Shown here piece after piece: positions 8,461 through 17,864 of a DNA stretch of 64,000 bases. Position numbers and translations under genes: made by a program. The stretch covers positions 62,001 through 126,000 of the forward strand of contig CAWKOH010000004.1 of assembly GCA_963851245.1 (NCBI GenBank). The letters run 5' to 3'. The number at the start of each line of letters is the position of its first letter. The first letter of the stretch is position 1. Below the pieces are notes generated by a model, which saw only the letters and a program-made list of their open reading frames with translations, did not search any database and was not told where the DNA came from. This DNA is from CAWKOH01 sp963851245 (GTDB lineage: Bacteria > Actinomycetota > Acidimicrobiia > Acidimicrobiales > Palsa-688).

Positions 8461-9681
8461 CTACGCCGGCAGCAGGAGTTCGGCGTTGCCGGCGAAGAAC
8501 TTCCGGACGACCTCGTCCCCTAGTGGGCGTAGGCGGTCCTCGTAGAGCCGCTTGGAGTCCATCCCACCTTCCTTGTGAGGAAAATCGCTGCCGAAGCACA
8601 GCACGTCGCTGACCCACGGGTGCTCCTCGACATAGCGGGCGAGCGGTTCGAACGGGAACGGTGAGACCCGGACGCTCGTGGCCAGGCGTTCCGAGGGCAG
8701 CATCGAGTACGAGGTGTAACGGGAGCGGAACTGCCCGACGACGTCGTCGAGGCGTTGCCCGAAGGGTCCTACCCAGCCGGCCGTGAGCTCGGCGATACCG
8801 AATCGGAGGGTGGGGTGGCGTTCGAAGACTCCGCCCAGGATCATCGCCGCCAGGTAGCTCTCGCAGGCGAAGGACAACGTGGCGTACCGCCAGGGCTCGA
8901 CATGGAACTCGGGGCTCGATGTGTTCGAGGGGGTGAACTCGGGCACGTCGGCTGCCCACACAGCCGTCCGCAGGAATCCCCGCTCCACGCTTATGTGGTG
9001 CACGACCGGGACGTCTGCCTCGGCGACCAACCGCCAGAACGGGTCGAGGCGCCGGTCTGCCGGCGACAGGCCCGCCGGGGGCAGCCCGGCCGGGATCATC
9101 ACGGCGCGGGCGCCGGCGGCTAGGACGCTTTCGGTCTCGCCCACAAACTTGTCGACGGAATCTCCTAGCACGAAGGCGACCGGCCGGACCCGCCCCGAGT
9201 GTTCGCCCGTGACCTGGCCGGCCCACCGGTTGTGGAGGTCGATGAGGCATCGGCCGGCTTGGTCGAGATCGACCTCGGACCGGTCGAAGCCGAGGAACTG
9301 ATCGACGCCCGGGTCGGTCAGGAAGAGGTAGCCCATCGTCGCCATGGTGGGATACACCAGCTGGCGGTCGATTCCCATCTCGTCCAGCACGGCCACCCGC
9401 CGGTTGAGGTCAATGGCGGATGGTGCTTCGGGGCCCTTCAGGTTCCAGACCGTCTCCGGCGTGATCGGCGTCCCGTCAATCTTGATGTCCTCGCGGACCA
9501 TCGTGTTCTCGCCCGCACCACGGAGCAGTGCCATACCGCTGAACAAGTCGACGTACGGCTCCATCTCATCACCGAAGACATCGGGCCAGAGGTGGACGGG
9601 GACCATCTCGTGGCTATCAGCGTCGAGGGCATGATCGAGGACAGATAGGCGGGATTCGGCCGGAGTAGCAGGATCAGCCAT
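8461..9681 (-). CDS. Amidohydrolase family protein (PF04909, TIM-barrel metal hydrolase)
   Basis: 406 residues from ATG 9681 with GGGAGGT nine bases upstream. DADSHEMVPVHLWPD near the N-terminus is the first metal-binding strand. PVVHHISVERGF and VLCFGSDFPHKEGG supply the later His and Asp of this family. Members are decarboxylases and hydrolases related to ACMSD, and in Acidimicrobiia and mycobacteria they occur in many copies beside lipid and aromatic catabolic genes. It is one of three paralogous types here (others at 10608 and 14060) and the only one with an unbroken frame. The substrate cannot be read from sequence. Confidence 0.88.
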   Translation of the reverse strand: MADPATPAESRLSVLDHALDADSHEMVPVHLWPDVFGDEMEPYVDLFSGMALLRGAGENTMVREDIKIDGTPITPETVWNLKGPEAPSAIDLNRRVAVLDEMGIDRQLVYPTMATMGYLFLTDPGVDQFLGFDRSEVDLDQAGRCLIDLHNRWAGQVTGEHSGRVRPVAFVLGDSVDKFVGETESVLAAGARAVMIPAGLPPAGLSPADRRLDPFWRLVAEADVPVVHHISVERGFLRTAVWAADVPEFTPSNTSSPEFHVEPWRYATLSFACESYLAAMILGGVFERHPTLRFGIAELTAGWVGPFGQRLDDVVGQFRSRYTSYSMLPSERLATSVRVSPFPFEPLARYVEEHPWVSDVLCFGSDFPHKEGGMDSKRLYEDRLRPLGDEVVRKFFAGNAELLLPA

Positions 9682-9894
9682 TGTTGACCTCCCAGAAATC
9701 CACGGGGTAAGGCAACTTGCACACGTCGCAGGTCGTCGAGGACGGCCAGGCCGTCGATCGCGGTAATCGACCGACCGTATTCCCCCCGTCCCTCCACTGC
9801 AAGGCCTGGCGCCAGGACGACGGGCTGATCGACGGCCGCCCTTGTCGCACGATCCCGAAGGCGCTACCGACGGCGCCGCGAAGCCCGTTACCGG

Positions 9895-10162
9895 TTAGGC
9901 GGTGATGTCGCTTCGGTGAAAGATCGTGTAGCCGACGATGGTTGCCAGGATGGTGGCTGCGAGGAGGCCGGCGAGGCCGGTGAGGCGCACCGGGTGGGTG
10001 CACCGAGGCTAGGTATCCATCGACCCAGAAGTGGTAGATGACGTAGCCGTGTGAACGGAACTGCATCCAACCCGATTCCCAGTAGGTGAGTGTCCAGGGT
10101 GCTACTGCCCCAAGGTTGCCGGCGAAGGCGGGATCTTCAGAGGCGGAATCCACTGCGTGCAC
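9895..10162 (-). pseudogene. Small C-terminally anchored membrane protein, frameshifted
   Basis: The N-terminal part reads MHAVDSASEDPAFAGNLG and continues through WTLTYWESGWMQFRSHGYV to FWVDGYLAS near 10015. In the same strand but another frame a clean transmembrane helix follows (RLTGLAGLLAATILATIVG) and ends HRSDITA with a stop at 9895. Together they make a plausible 90-residue protein with one C-terminal membrane span; a one-base frame change near 10010-10020 separates the halves. The frame is open upstream of the GTG at 10162, so the start is uncertain. No family recognised. Confidence 0.5.
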
Positions 10163-10239
10163 GGCCTCGGCGCCAGGGACAATTTCGACGAAGCGAACAT
10201 CGCTCGGCGGTATGGGCGCCGGTCTGTCAAGCTCGGAGC

Positions 10240-10575
10240 ATGCCTGCGACCTACGACGACGCCAACCTGGTTGTGCAGCTCCTCCGATGGGGCGCTGAGA
10301 TGGATTTACCGACTGCGATCGGGCAAGTGTTCTCGGATGACTATGACTCGAATACCGCCAACGCCAACGATCCCGGCGTCCGGACGCTCCTGCATTTCGG
10401 GGAGACTGTCGGCACCTTTGTCAAGCAAGGGATCCTGGACCGAGGTCTAGTCGAGGACCTCTGGTGGATCGAGGGCATGTGGGCCCGAGTCGGTCCCGCC
10501 GCCATCCGTGATCGGCAGAAAATGGGCGAACCACGCCTCTACGAGAACTTCGAGGCGCTTGCCAGCGATCGCTGA
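10240..10575 (+). CDS. Conserved hypothetical protein (DUF4760-like)
   Basis: 111 residues from ATG 10240; upstream in-frame codons are Arg-rich and are antisense to the neighbouring gene. The product is helical, with FGETVGTFVKQGILDRGLV and DLWWIEGMWARVGPAA followed by PRLYENFEALA. This pattern resembles DUF4760-type soluble helical proteins of actinobacteria, but I am not sure of the family. No catalytic motif is visible. It stands alone between two minus-strand genes. Confidence 0.65.
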   Translation: MPATYDDANLVVQLLRWGAEMDLPTAIGQVFSDDYDSNTANANDPGVRTLLHFGETVGTFVKQGILDRGLVEDLWWIEGMWARVGPAAIRDRQKMGEPRLYENFEALASDR

Positions 10576-10607
10576 GTTCGGAGGATCGCTCGGGCTCCTC
10601 CTGCTCG

Positions 10608-11772
10608 CTACGGCGCTGCGGGCGTCTCGGTGATAGTGGCGTCGGGGTCGAGTCCGATGTGGTCGCAGATGTTGTTGACCAGCAGCTTGCGCCGGAGCCC
10701 GTCGTCCATACCTTCGAACGTCTCTTTGAGGTATTGCTGAGAGGTCGGGAACGTCCCTACGGAGTGGGGAAAGTCGCTTCCCCACACGAACTTCTCCAGC
10801 GGCACGAGATCGCCCATATGCAGGATCGGGGCGTCGCGGACCATGCCGAAGAGGGTGTGCTCGAGGATGTACTCCGAAGGCTCTTTCTTGAGGTCCAGAT
10901 GGAACCAGTCGTTGAACTCGTGATAGTTGCGGTCCATGTAGTAGAGCATCCCGGGTATGTAGGCGCAGTTCAGCTCGGCGAAATAGAATCTGATGCTCCG
11001 GGAAGCGGTCGAACACGCCGTGTACGATCAGCTGAGCCAGGGTTGCAGCAGGCGCCATGGGTGCGTGCTGTGACATGGCCGCTTCCACCGACCACTGGGA
11101 GGTATCGGCGCGGGGATCACCACGCCACACCGTCCCGCCGAAGCTGAAGTGCGGCGACAGCGCCAAGCCCAGTTCGAGGGCCGTCTCCCAGAATCGGTCG
11201 TCTTCCGGCTTCGGCCCCCCGGACCCGTTCGGGAACTGCCGGAGCTGAATTGACTTGAACCCGAGTTGCTTCGCCCGGTGCAACTCGGCGACGGCCGCGT
11301 CGAGACCGCACGTCGGTATGAGGGCATTCCCGATCAACCGGTCGGGGGCCACCGAGCAGTAGTCCTCGGCCAACCAGGTGTTGTAGGCCTGCACGATGGA
11401 CAGGTACACCTGCTTGTCGGCAATCGACTCGATGAAGCCCGCCACAAAGACCGGAGCAAAGAGGACCTCAGCGTCTATACCGTCCATGTCCTGCTCGTGG
11501 AGACGCTGGACGGAGTCGCCTGCGCCTTCCCGGGGGGAGCCGTCCTCGTTGAAGTAGCTCGCGTTGGCGAACTTCACCGGACCCCGCCCCTTGATGTTCT
11601 GGCCGTTGTGCAGCATCGGTTGGCCTTCGACCAGCCATCCGTCGGCCCCATTAGGAAGGCGTATCAGCCGGGGGGCCCGGTCCCGGTGATGCTCCGGGAC
11701 ATATTTCACCCACCCGGTCGGCGGAGTCTCCACGTGACCATCTCCCGAGATCACCTGATACTTGCGAGCCAT
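10608..11772 (-). pseudogene. Amidohydrolase family protein (PF04909), frameshifted
   Basis: Starts at ATG 11772 (MARKYQVISGDGHVETPP) after a GGGAGACC site. The first frame holds the metal-binding DGHVE motif and the body down to FDRFPEHQ near 11000. The rest continues in the +1 frame: FYFAELNCAYIPGMLYYMD, then KFVWGSDFPHSVGTFPTS and a stop at 10608. The conserved WGSDFPH near the end carries the last metal-site Asp. One base is out of step around 10985-11002, probably a sequence error. Reassembled length is about 388 residues, normal for the family, and similar in type to the genes at 8461 and 14060. Confidence 0.82.
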
Positions 11773-11880
11773 GCTGGTCTCCCCCTTGGTCGAGAAGGCT
11801 ATGGTCAGAGCCTAACCCAGGCCGGAGCTCGGCATTCATGCCGAATAGGTGACTGGCGCCAGGCCGGACCGGCTGCTTGG

Positions 11881-12078
11881 ATGTCCTGTCACGCCGGCAC
11901 ACCGGCGGATACCATCCGGGCCGCCCTCGACCAACTGCATCTGCGCCCGGAGCTGGTCGTGTCGGGTAGCAACGTGGGTCAGAATCTCGGTCCGGCGCTC
12001 GACCTCTCTGGCACGATCGGGGCTGCTCGGGCCGCGGTCGCCGACGGTATCCCGGCGGTGGCGGTAAGCAGCGGTCGA
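11881..12078 (+). pseudogene. SurE-family nucleotidase fragment
   Basis: The plus frame from ATG 11881 encodes CHAGTPADTIRAALDQL, then RPELVVSGSNVGQNLG and LSGTIGAARAAVADGIPAV. This is the central SurE block (GTPxD, DxVxSGxNxGxNLG, SGTxxAAR, GIPAxAxS). A complete SurE is about 250 residues and begins with a metal-binding NDDG segment; only some 66 residues are here, with neither the N- nor the C-terminal part in any frame nearby. It lies between two minus-strand genes and is best read as a remnant. Confidence 0.68.
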
Positions 12079-12176
12079 GCAACAGATCGACACCCAGGCT
12101 CAAGAAAAGTCTGCATCACTATTGGCCCGTCGGCCAACCCGGTGGGCGCCGCGCTCCCAGGGGTCCGGGAGGCCCT

Positions 12177-13463
12177 TCAGCCACTGAGCGGATACTCGTC
12201 TCGGTGTTGTTCAGACCACGCCGAGCGGGCGTCCTGCCAGCGCTGGTCGCCGTCGACGAAGAACTCGCTGGCGTTGGGCATACGTACACCATCGGGAGTG
12301 AGGGCGCTGCCGGCCGGGATCCCGCCTGCCTGGACGGTGTCGAGTGCCTCGAGGAGGGTGCTTCGGGCCTCGACGACGGCGACATCGCTGGCGGAGAGGT
12401 TCTCCTTGCTGCGATCGACGATCGAACCCATGCTGGTCTGTACCGCGACGTCCTCCTCCAGGAGAGTGCGGCCGAATCCGGTCCAGTGGCCGGCCTTCAT
12501 CATCTCTCGGTCTTGACCCCAGCGGTTGGAGCGGTCGCCGCTCAGGCCGGCGTAGTCGTCCGGCTCTGGGACATAGTCCGGTGCCGCCGCGCCCAGCGCT
12601 TGAGGGGGCCGAGTCGGGGTATCGGAGAAGTACCCATAGAAGAGCAGGTGATGGGTGTCGTCCGTCGGTGACACCACGAACATGGAGCCGTCGCGAGGTC
12701 TCCCGCCGCCGACCGGCACCACCGTGATCAGCGGCATGAAGTACTCGGTGATCCGGACGTAGGTGCGACCATCGGCCTGGCGGCGCAGGGCGGCGGCGTG
12801 CAATCCGCAAGGCGATGCTTCGGTCTCGTAGGTGGGCAAGTGCCCGAGCGCCGCTTCGAGGTTTCCATACCCCTCGACCTTGGCCGACTGTGCGATCCAG
12901 GTGCCGTGGAGCAGGTTCAGGTGCGACGAGTCGATGGTGCCCTCGACGCCTTGTAGCCAGTTGCACGGAATGCGGGACACGCACCAGAACGAGTTGCCCT
13001 CATGCTCCCCGGCAAAAGGCAATTCCGGAAACGCTGGCGGTTCGTCATCGCCCAACCACACCCAGGCCAGACCGCCCGATTCGTGAACGCGGAAGTGTTG
13101 TACGTGGACGGCCTCGGCAAACCGTCCGGCCCGGAATGTCTGAGTGGGCGCCTCCAGCACGCACCCGGCCGCGCTGATCTTCCACCCGTGGTACAGGCAT
13201 CGCACACCATCTGTTTCCACCCGGGCCAGGGTCAACGAGGCCCGGCGGTGGGGGCACAGTTCGTCGAGAAATCCGATCTGGCCCAACGAGTCCCGGAAAG
13301 CGATGAAGTCCTGGCCCAGGAGTCGCACTGGCATGGGCGCCTCTCCCGGGACCAGATGGGAGGAGAGTGCGAACGGCAACCAGTAGTGCCCCCGAAGCAT
13401 CTGCCCCATAGGTGCGTCACCCTCGACGAGGGTCAACCGCCGATTCTCTTCGGCCGTCAGCAT
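12177..13463 (-). CDS. Rieske non-haem iron oxygenase, alpha subunit type
   Basis: 428 residues from ATG 13463 with GGGAGG upstream. The Rieske [2Fe-2S] ligands are C70-P-H72 and C89-x2-H92 (CPHRRAS and CLYHGWK). The mononuclear iron region follows as NWLQGVEGTIDSSHLNLLHG, giving D178, H181 and H186 as candidate ligands and bridge. The single-chain layout resembles phenoxybenzoate dioxygenase or vanillate O-demethylase oxygenases rather than two-subunit ring dioxygenases. It needs an external reductase, and no ferredoxin or reductase gene is adjacent. Probably hydroxylates or demethylates an aromatic or steroid-like compound handled by the surrounding catabolic genes. Confidence 0.9.
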   Translation of the reverse strand: MLTAEENRRLTLVEGDAPMGQMLRGHYWLPFALSSHLVPGEAPMPVRLLGQDFIAFRDSLGQIGFLDELCPHRRASLTLARVETDGVRCLYHGWKISAAGCVLEAPTQTFRAGRFAEAVHVQHFRVHESGGLAWVWLGDDEPPAFPELPFAGEHEGNSFWCVSRIPCNWLQGVEGTIDSSHLNLLHGTWIAQSAKVEGYGNLEAALGHLPTYETEASPCGLHAAALRRQADGRTYVRITEYFMPLITVVPVGGGRPRDGSMFVVSPTDDTHHLLFYGYFSDTPTRPPQALGAAAPDYVPEPDDYAGLSGDRSNRWGQDREMMKAGHWTGFGRTLLEEDVAVQTSMGSIVDRSKENLSASDVAVVEARSTLLEALDTVQAGGIPAGSALTPDGVRMPNASEFFVDGDQRWQDARSAWSEQHRDEYPLSG

Positions 13464-13548
13464 CTAACCTCCCAACTCGCCCCTGCCCGCTGGGCGAGGG
13501 ACACCAAACCCTAGCGTCGCAATCAGCCCCGAGCGAAGGAGCCCAAGC

Positions 13549-13950
13549 ATGAGCCGAGTCGCGGTAGTTACTGGAGGCGCCTCCGGGATAGGGCTGGGTA
13601 TCTGCCGTCACCTCTCCGCCGCCGGGCACCGGGTCGCCGTGCTCGACATCGACGCCGAGGCCGCGGCACGGACGGCCGAAGAGTTGAATACGGGGAGCAG
13701 GGACGCCTTCCGGGCCCAGGTGGACGTGTCGGATCGAACAGCCGTCGAGGAAGCACTTGCTGAGGTGAGGCGTCGGTTCGGACCGATCGAGATCATGGTG
13801 ACCAGCGCGGCCGTGACCGCCTTCTCTCCTTTCGTTGATATAAGCATCTCCGACTGGGACCGCATGATCGCCGGCCAATGGGGACGCATCGTCACCATCG
13901 CCTCGTCCGCCGGCCAGACAATCGCTGTCAATGGGGGAGCCCTCGTCTGA
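13549..13950 (+). pseudogene. SDR oxidoreductase with two in-frame internal deletions
   Basis: Starts at ATG 13549 with AAGGAG upstream. Residues 1-105 are a normal SDR: TGGASGIG cofactor loop, VLDIDAEA, SDWDRMIA. The sequence then jumps to GQWGRIVTIASSAGQ, omitting about 20 residues, and again to TIAVNGGALV, the normal SDR C-terminus, omitting roughly 100 residues. The catalytic YxxxK is lost, so the 133-residue product cannot be an active dehydrogenase (usual length about 250). Both junctions contain the 9-mer CGCCGGCCA (13869-13877 and 13908-13916), pointing to short-repeat deletions. Reading frame is kept throughout. Confidence 0.75.
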
Positions 13951-14059
13951 GCGGTTCTCAGCGGGGGCCCGTGTCGTCGCCGTATCGGAATCAGGTCGGG
14001 ATCCTGACGGAACCGCGTCTCAACTGCGGGCCTAGAATCAGACCGGTCAGGAGGTTCTG

Positions 14060-15171
14060 ATGGGCTACGTGGACTGTGACACCCACATCATCGAAACGGC
14101 GACGACCTGGGATTACATGGATCCCGGCGAGGAGCACTTCAGGCCGATGATCAATGGGTCGCGATGGAATGTCGAGGACCTGGAGATGGACTGGCCGACG
14201 CCGATGGCCCGCAAGTGGCAGGACGTGGTGTTCTCCGGCACCGACCTGGTCGACATAAAGGCCCGCCTGAGGCATATGGATGACTTCGGCGTGGACGTTC
14301 AGGTGCTGTTCCCGACGTGGTGGCTGCTCTACCCGGTCGCCAGCCCGGCCCAGGAGGCCGCCATGTACCGCAGCTACAACCGGTGGATGGCTGACGCACT
14401 TCTGCCAGCGGAGGCCGGCTGCGCTGGGCTGCGCTGGCCCCGGTGCGGCGCATGGACCGGGCCTACGAGGAGATGGAATACGCCAAGGCCCACGGCGCCG
14501 TGTCGGTGTTCCTGCTCGGCCAGACGCACGGGTTGAGCCTGGCCGATCCGACGATGCACCCGCTCTTCGCCAAGGCTCAGGACCTGGACCTGACCATCAC
14601 GGTCCATGTCGGCGGTGATCTGCGCAACAGTCGGCGCCAGCCGGGCAACGCCCTGCACGCCAACATGATGACCACGCCCGGAGCGTTCTTCGCTCTGCTG
14701 TGGGGCCGGGTTATGGACAGGTTCCCGGATCTGCGCTGGTCGTTTCTCGAGGCCGGTGCCAGCTGGGTGCCCTACGTGCTGCGAGAGACGTTCCGGGCCG
14801 ACGCCACGGGCGCGTTTCGCAGCTTCCGCGACTGGCGACAGTCGGCCATGGAAGCGATTTCCGGCCGCAACTTCACCATCGCCTGCCAGGTCGACGACGA
14901 CATCCCCTATCTCACTGAGCTGCTCGGGCCCGACGTGTTGATCCACGGCACCGACTACGGGCACCTCGACCTGGGAGCCGATCCGGACGGGATGTACGTC
15001 ATTTCCAACGAGCTGGGCCTGGACGCCGAGGTGGCACGGAAGATCGTCGATAGCAACGCCCGCACCGCCTTTCAGATCGATCCGTCCTTCAACCCGGCGC
15101 CGCCGGCGAGGGTATTCGACATCCCCGACGAGATCGTCGCCCAGGGGCTACCCCAGCCGATCCCCCACTGA
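14060..15171 (+). pseudogene. Amidohydrolase family protein (PF04909), frameshifted
   Basis: ATG 14060 follows CAGGAGGTTCTG. The first frame begins MGYVDCDTHIIETATTWDY, with the DTH metal site, and runs to YRSYNRWMADALLP near 14410. The second frame resumes GRLRWAALAPVRRMDRAYE and contains DLTITVHVGGDLR, LRWSFLEAGASWVPYVL and VLIHGTDYGHLDLG, ending at 15171. The frame change sits in 14404-14425, within repeated GCTGCGCTGG units. Reassembled length is about 370 residues. Related in fold to the genes at 8461 and 10608. The single base out of step is likely an error or very recent mutation. Confidence 0.82.
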
Positions 15172-15176
15172 GGGGG

Positions 15177-15637
15177 TCAGCCCAGGCCGGGGTTGTAGGG
15201 GCCCTTGGCGCCGCCGGCTGCCTCGCCGAAGGCGACGGTGTCCTCGTAGTAACGCGGAGCTCCGTTATTCGCCCGTCCTTGACGGTAACGACCTCGACCA
15301 TGTCCACCGGAACAGCCCTGCCGGTGAGCCTGGAGACGCCGGTCCACTTGGCCAGGGTGATCACCTTGTCACCTCCGCCGTCTATGTACTCGAGCTCCAC
15401 GCCTGCAGATATATCCCAGAGGTCCCGGAACTGCTCGCCCATCTTGAAGAAGGCGTCGTACCCGCGGTAGGTCCCCCCGTGGGGGATGGTAGGCGACGCG
15501 TAAAACACCACGTCAGGGTCCAGCACGGCCTTGATCTGCTCGAGGCGGCGCTGTGACGCGTCCGCATCGCTTTCGTCGAGAGCGGGCACCATCAGCTGCT
15601 CGAACCGCTTGACCACCTCGACGTTGTCCTGGGACAT
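15177..15637 (-). pseudogene. SnoaL/NTF2-like protein, frameshifted near the C-terminus
   Basis: ATG 15637 starts MSQDNVEVVKRFEQLMVPA, an NTF2-like cone fold with VLDPDVVFYASPTIPHGG, a TYRGYDAFFKM helix, and VTLAKWTGVSRLTGR. After GRITELR near 15260 the original frame runs Pro/Arg-rich into the neighbouring gene, whereas the other frame gives YYEDTVAFGEAAGGAKGPY and a stop at 15177, six bases beyond the stop of the convergent amidohydrolase. That is clearly the natural end. SnoaL-like proteins are cyclases, isomerases or hydrolases of hydrophobic substrates; this one could be a steroid-isomerase-like protein. Confidence 0.78.
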
Positions 15638-15725
15638 GGGGCGAGGCTAATCCGTGGTGAGTCTCCGCTACCCGCTGGTCAGACAGATGGTCAGAAAACT
15701 CCTTGAGTATCTGCCGGCCCGCCGT

Positions 15726-16460
15726 TCACCCCTCGTCCAGGAACGGTGAGATCAACGTCAGCACCTCGGCCGGCCGCCGCATGACCCCGATATGGGTGGT
15801 GCCCGGCAGCACTGCGAGTTGCGCGTTCGGGAGGAGCTCGAACACCTCGACCACGTCGGGCAACGGTGAGAAGTCACGGTCGCCAAAGATGAGAAGGGTC
15901 GGCACCTGCAGCGATCGCAATTCGTCGGTCCAGCCCGGGAACTCGTGAACCATTTTCGACGCCTTGGCCGCAAACTCGTCGAAGTGCGCCGGGTCGGGAG
16001 CGACGGCATTGTAGGCGTCGCGCATCGCCTGGAAGTCGGCCGGCGTTGGCATGCGGTCTTCGTCGAGTGGCGCGCTCTCGCGGCCCGGCGGGCGGTGGCC
16101 GTCGGCCGAGGCGACGATAAGCTTGCCGACCCGGCTGGGTGCGCCCAACGCAATCGCGTAAGCGACGATGCCGCCGAGGCTGAAGCCGAAGAGATCGGTC
16201 TCGGTGATCCCGAGGTGGTCGAGCAGGGCGACAACGTCGGCGGCCAGTGCCTCTATCGTCATCGGGCGGTCGGTGTCGGCGGTGTGCCCGTGGCCCTGGA
16301 GTTCTACCGCGATCACTTGCCTCGTGGCCGCCAGGGGTTCGAGCAGAGGCGCGAAGTTGAGGTCGATAGTCAACAGGCCCCCGTGGAGAAGCACGAGTGG
16401 CCGGCCAGAACCGTGCCTTTCGTAGTAGAGCTGCAGATCGTTCACGGGTGCGTACGGCAT
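15726..16460 (-). CDS. Alpha/beta hydrolase
   Basis: 244 residues from ATG 16460. An HGG oxyanion segment (PLVLLHGGLL), the nucleophile elbow GFSLGG around residue 94, an acid FGDRDF and the catalytic histidine in GTTHIGV make a complete triad in the order Ser-Asp-His. The cap region is short. Sequence style is that of 3-oxoadipate enol-lactonase or meta-cleavage-product hydrolases, consistent with the aromatic and lipid catabolic setting, but the substrate is inference. No ribosome site is evident upstream. Confidence 0.88.
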   Translation of the reverse strand: MPYAPVNDLQLYYERHGSGRPLVLLHGGLLTIDLNFAPLLEPLAATRQVIAVELQGHGHTADTDRPMTIEALAADVVALLDHLGITETDLFGFSLGGIVAYAIALGAPSRVGKLIVASADGHRPPGRESAPLDEDRMPTPADFQAMRDAYNAVAPDPAHFDEFAAKASKMVHEFPGWTDELRSLQVPTLLIFGDRDFSPLPDVVEVFELLPNAQLAVLPGTTHIGVMRRPAEVLTLISPFLDEG

Positions 16461-16839
16461 GCTGTATACGACGATATTCGGCGCGCCAAATCGAGCGCGG
16501 CATGGGGAGAGTTAAGCGGAGGAGGCTTCTACCCGGGGCCATTCGGTCGGATACGGGCGCCCGCCATCCCGAAGGGGCCTTGGCCAGCGCACCTGGTGCT
16601 GTCTGCGGTGGTATCGAACCGGGTGGAAAGATGGAGGTGGCACGGTTCAGGTCTCCCCAACCTTGGTGGAAGGCGGGTGTGGAACGGGCTCTACTAGAGA
16701 GATCAGACGGCGAGCGGGTTCTTGACCCAAAACCTGACGGTCGTTCTTGGTCGAGCTTGAACGACGTCAACGGAAGTGGCACCCTCGTTACCTGGTATCC
16801 GCTCCGGCAGCCGGAGAGGATTTGGGAGGCTCGAGAACA
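16461..16839. other. Intergenic promoter region between divergent genes
   Basis: 379 bases between the alpha/beta hydrolase (minus) and the luciferase-like monooxygenase (plus). Frames found here are short shadows. It should hold promoters for both directions; I see no clear operator palindrome. GGGAGG at 16824-16829 is the ribosome site of the plus-strand gene. Confidence 0.4.
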
Positions 16840-17824
16840 ATGCAGTTCGGTGTCGTCATCCCGTCCTATGGGCGGTGGGCCAATCCGCAGATGATTCTCG
16901 ATGCCATCCGGACGGTGGAGGGCGAGGGGTTTGACGCCGCCTGGTTCGGGGACCACATCGTCATCCCGGACTACGCCGCCCACATGTCACCGCCGCCATG
17001 GCTCCATGCCGTCAGCTGCATGCTCGTCGGCGCCGGCTGTACCGAGCGGATCCGACTGGGTAGCGACGTGCTGGTTCTCCCGTACCGCAATCCGGTGGAG
17101 CTCTCGCAACTGATCGCCAGCGGAGATCAGCTGTCGTCGGGGAGACTCATCCTAGGAGTCGGAGTGGGCTACATCAGGGGTGAGTTCGACGCGGTTGGAG
17201 CTCCCCCATACGACGAGCGGGGCGCCGTGACAGATGAATTCCTGAGAGCGATGCGCACCCTTTGGGAGTCGGCACGGACCCGTTTCGTTCTCGGGGAAAT
17301 GGACCGGCTTTCAAGACGTGCATGCGGCCCCCCCTCCGTTGCAGCGGCCGTTCCCGGTTTGGGTTGGTGGCAACGGCCCCGCCGCTTGGCGCCGGGCCGC
17401 CACTCTGGGCAACGGTTGGCATCCCCTCTTTCCCACACCCGAGGAATATGCGAGGGGTCGGGAGGACATCCTGGAGAGGCGCCGGCAATCTCAGGGCGAG
17501 GGGGCTTTCTCCTTTTCCTACAGCTGCGCCGCCACGTTCGTCGTGACGGGCAGCGAGCAGTCGCCGTTCGACGGGGCCGGCAGAGCCGAGCCTCACTCCG
17601 TACCGCCCGACTACAACTATGCGCCACCATTTCCACGGGATGCGTCGGGGCGCATGTACTTCGTCGGCACGCCGAGCCAAGTCCTGCAGGACATCGAGGT
17701 TCATGCCGGCGCGGGTGTCGAGCACCTGACGCTGAGGTTCTGGCACAACGATCCGGCCTTCGGCGTGGAAGAGTTCCGGGCTCAGCTGGCGCGCTTCGCC
17801 AAGCACGTGCTGCGCCATATGTGA
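16840..17824 (+). pseudogene. Luciferase-like (LLM class) F420-type oxidoreductase, frameshifted
   Basis: ATG 16840 after GGGAGG. The first frame starts MQFGVVIPSYGRWANPQM and includes FDAAWFGDHIVIPDYAAHM, VLVLPYRNPVELS and ILGVGVGYIRGEFDAVG, all typical of the F420-dependent LLM clade. From about 17290 the protein continues in the +1 frame: GKWTGFQDVHAAPPPLQ, PFPVWVGGNGPAAW, then a C-terminal helix ending at 17824. The break is next to a GGGG run. Reassembled length is about 327 residues. These enzymes use F420 or FMN on small organic substrates such as terpenoid or steroid intermediates. Confidence 0.83.
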
Positions 17825-17864
17825 GCGGGGCTGACCGGCTCGTTGCTGGGCCCACCAAAGCGGC

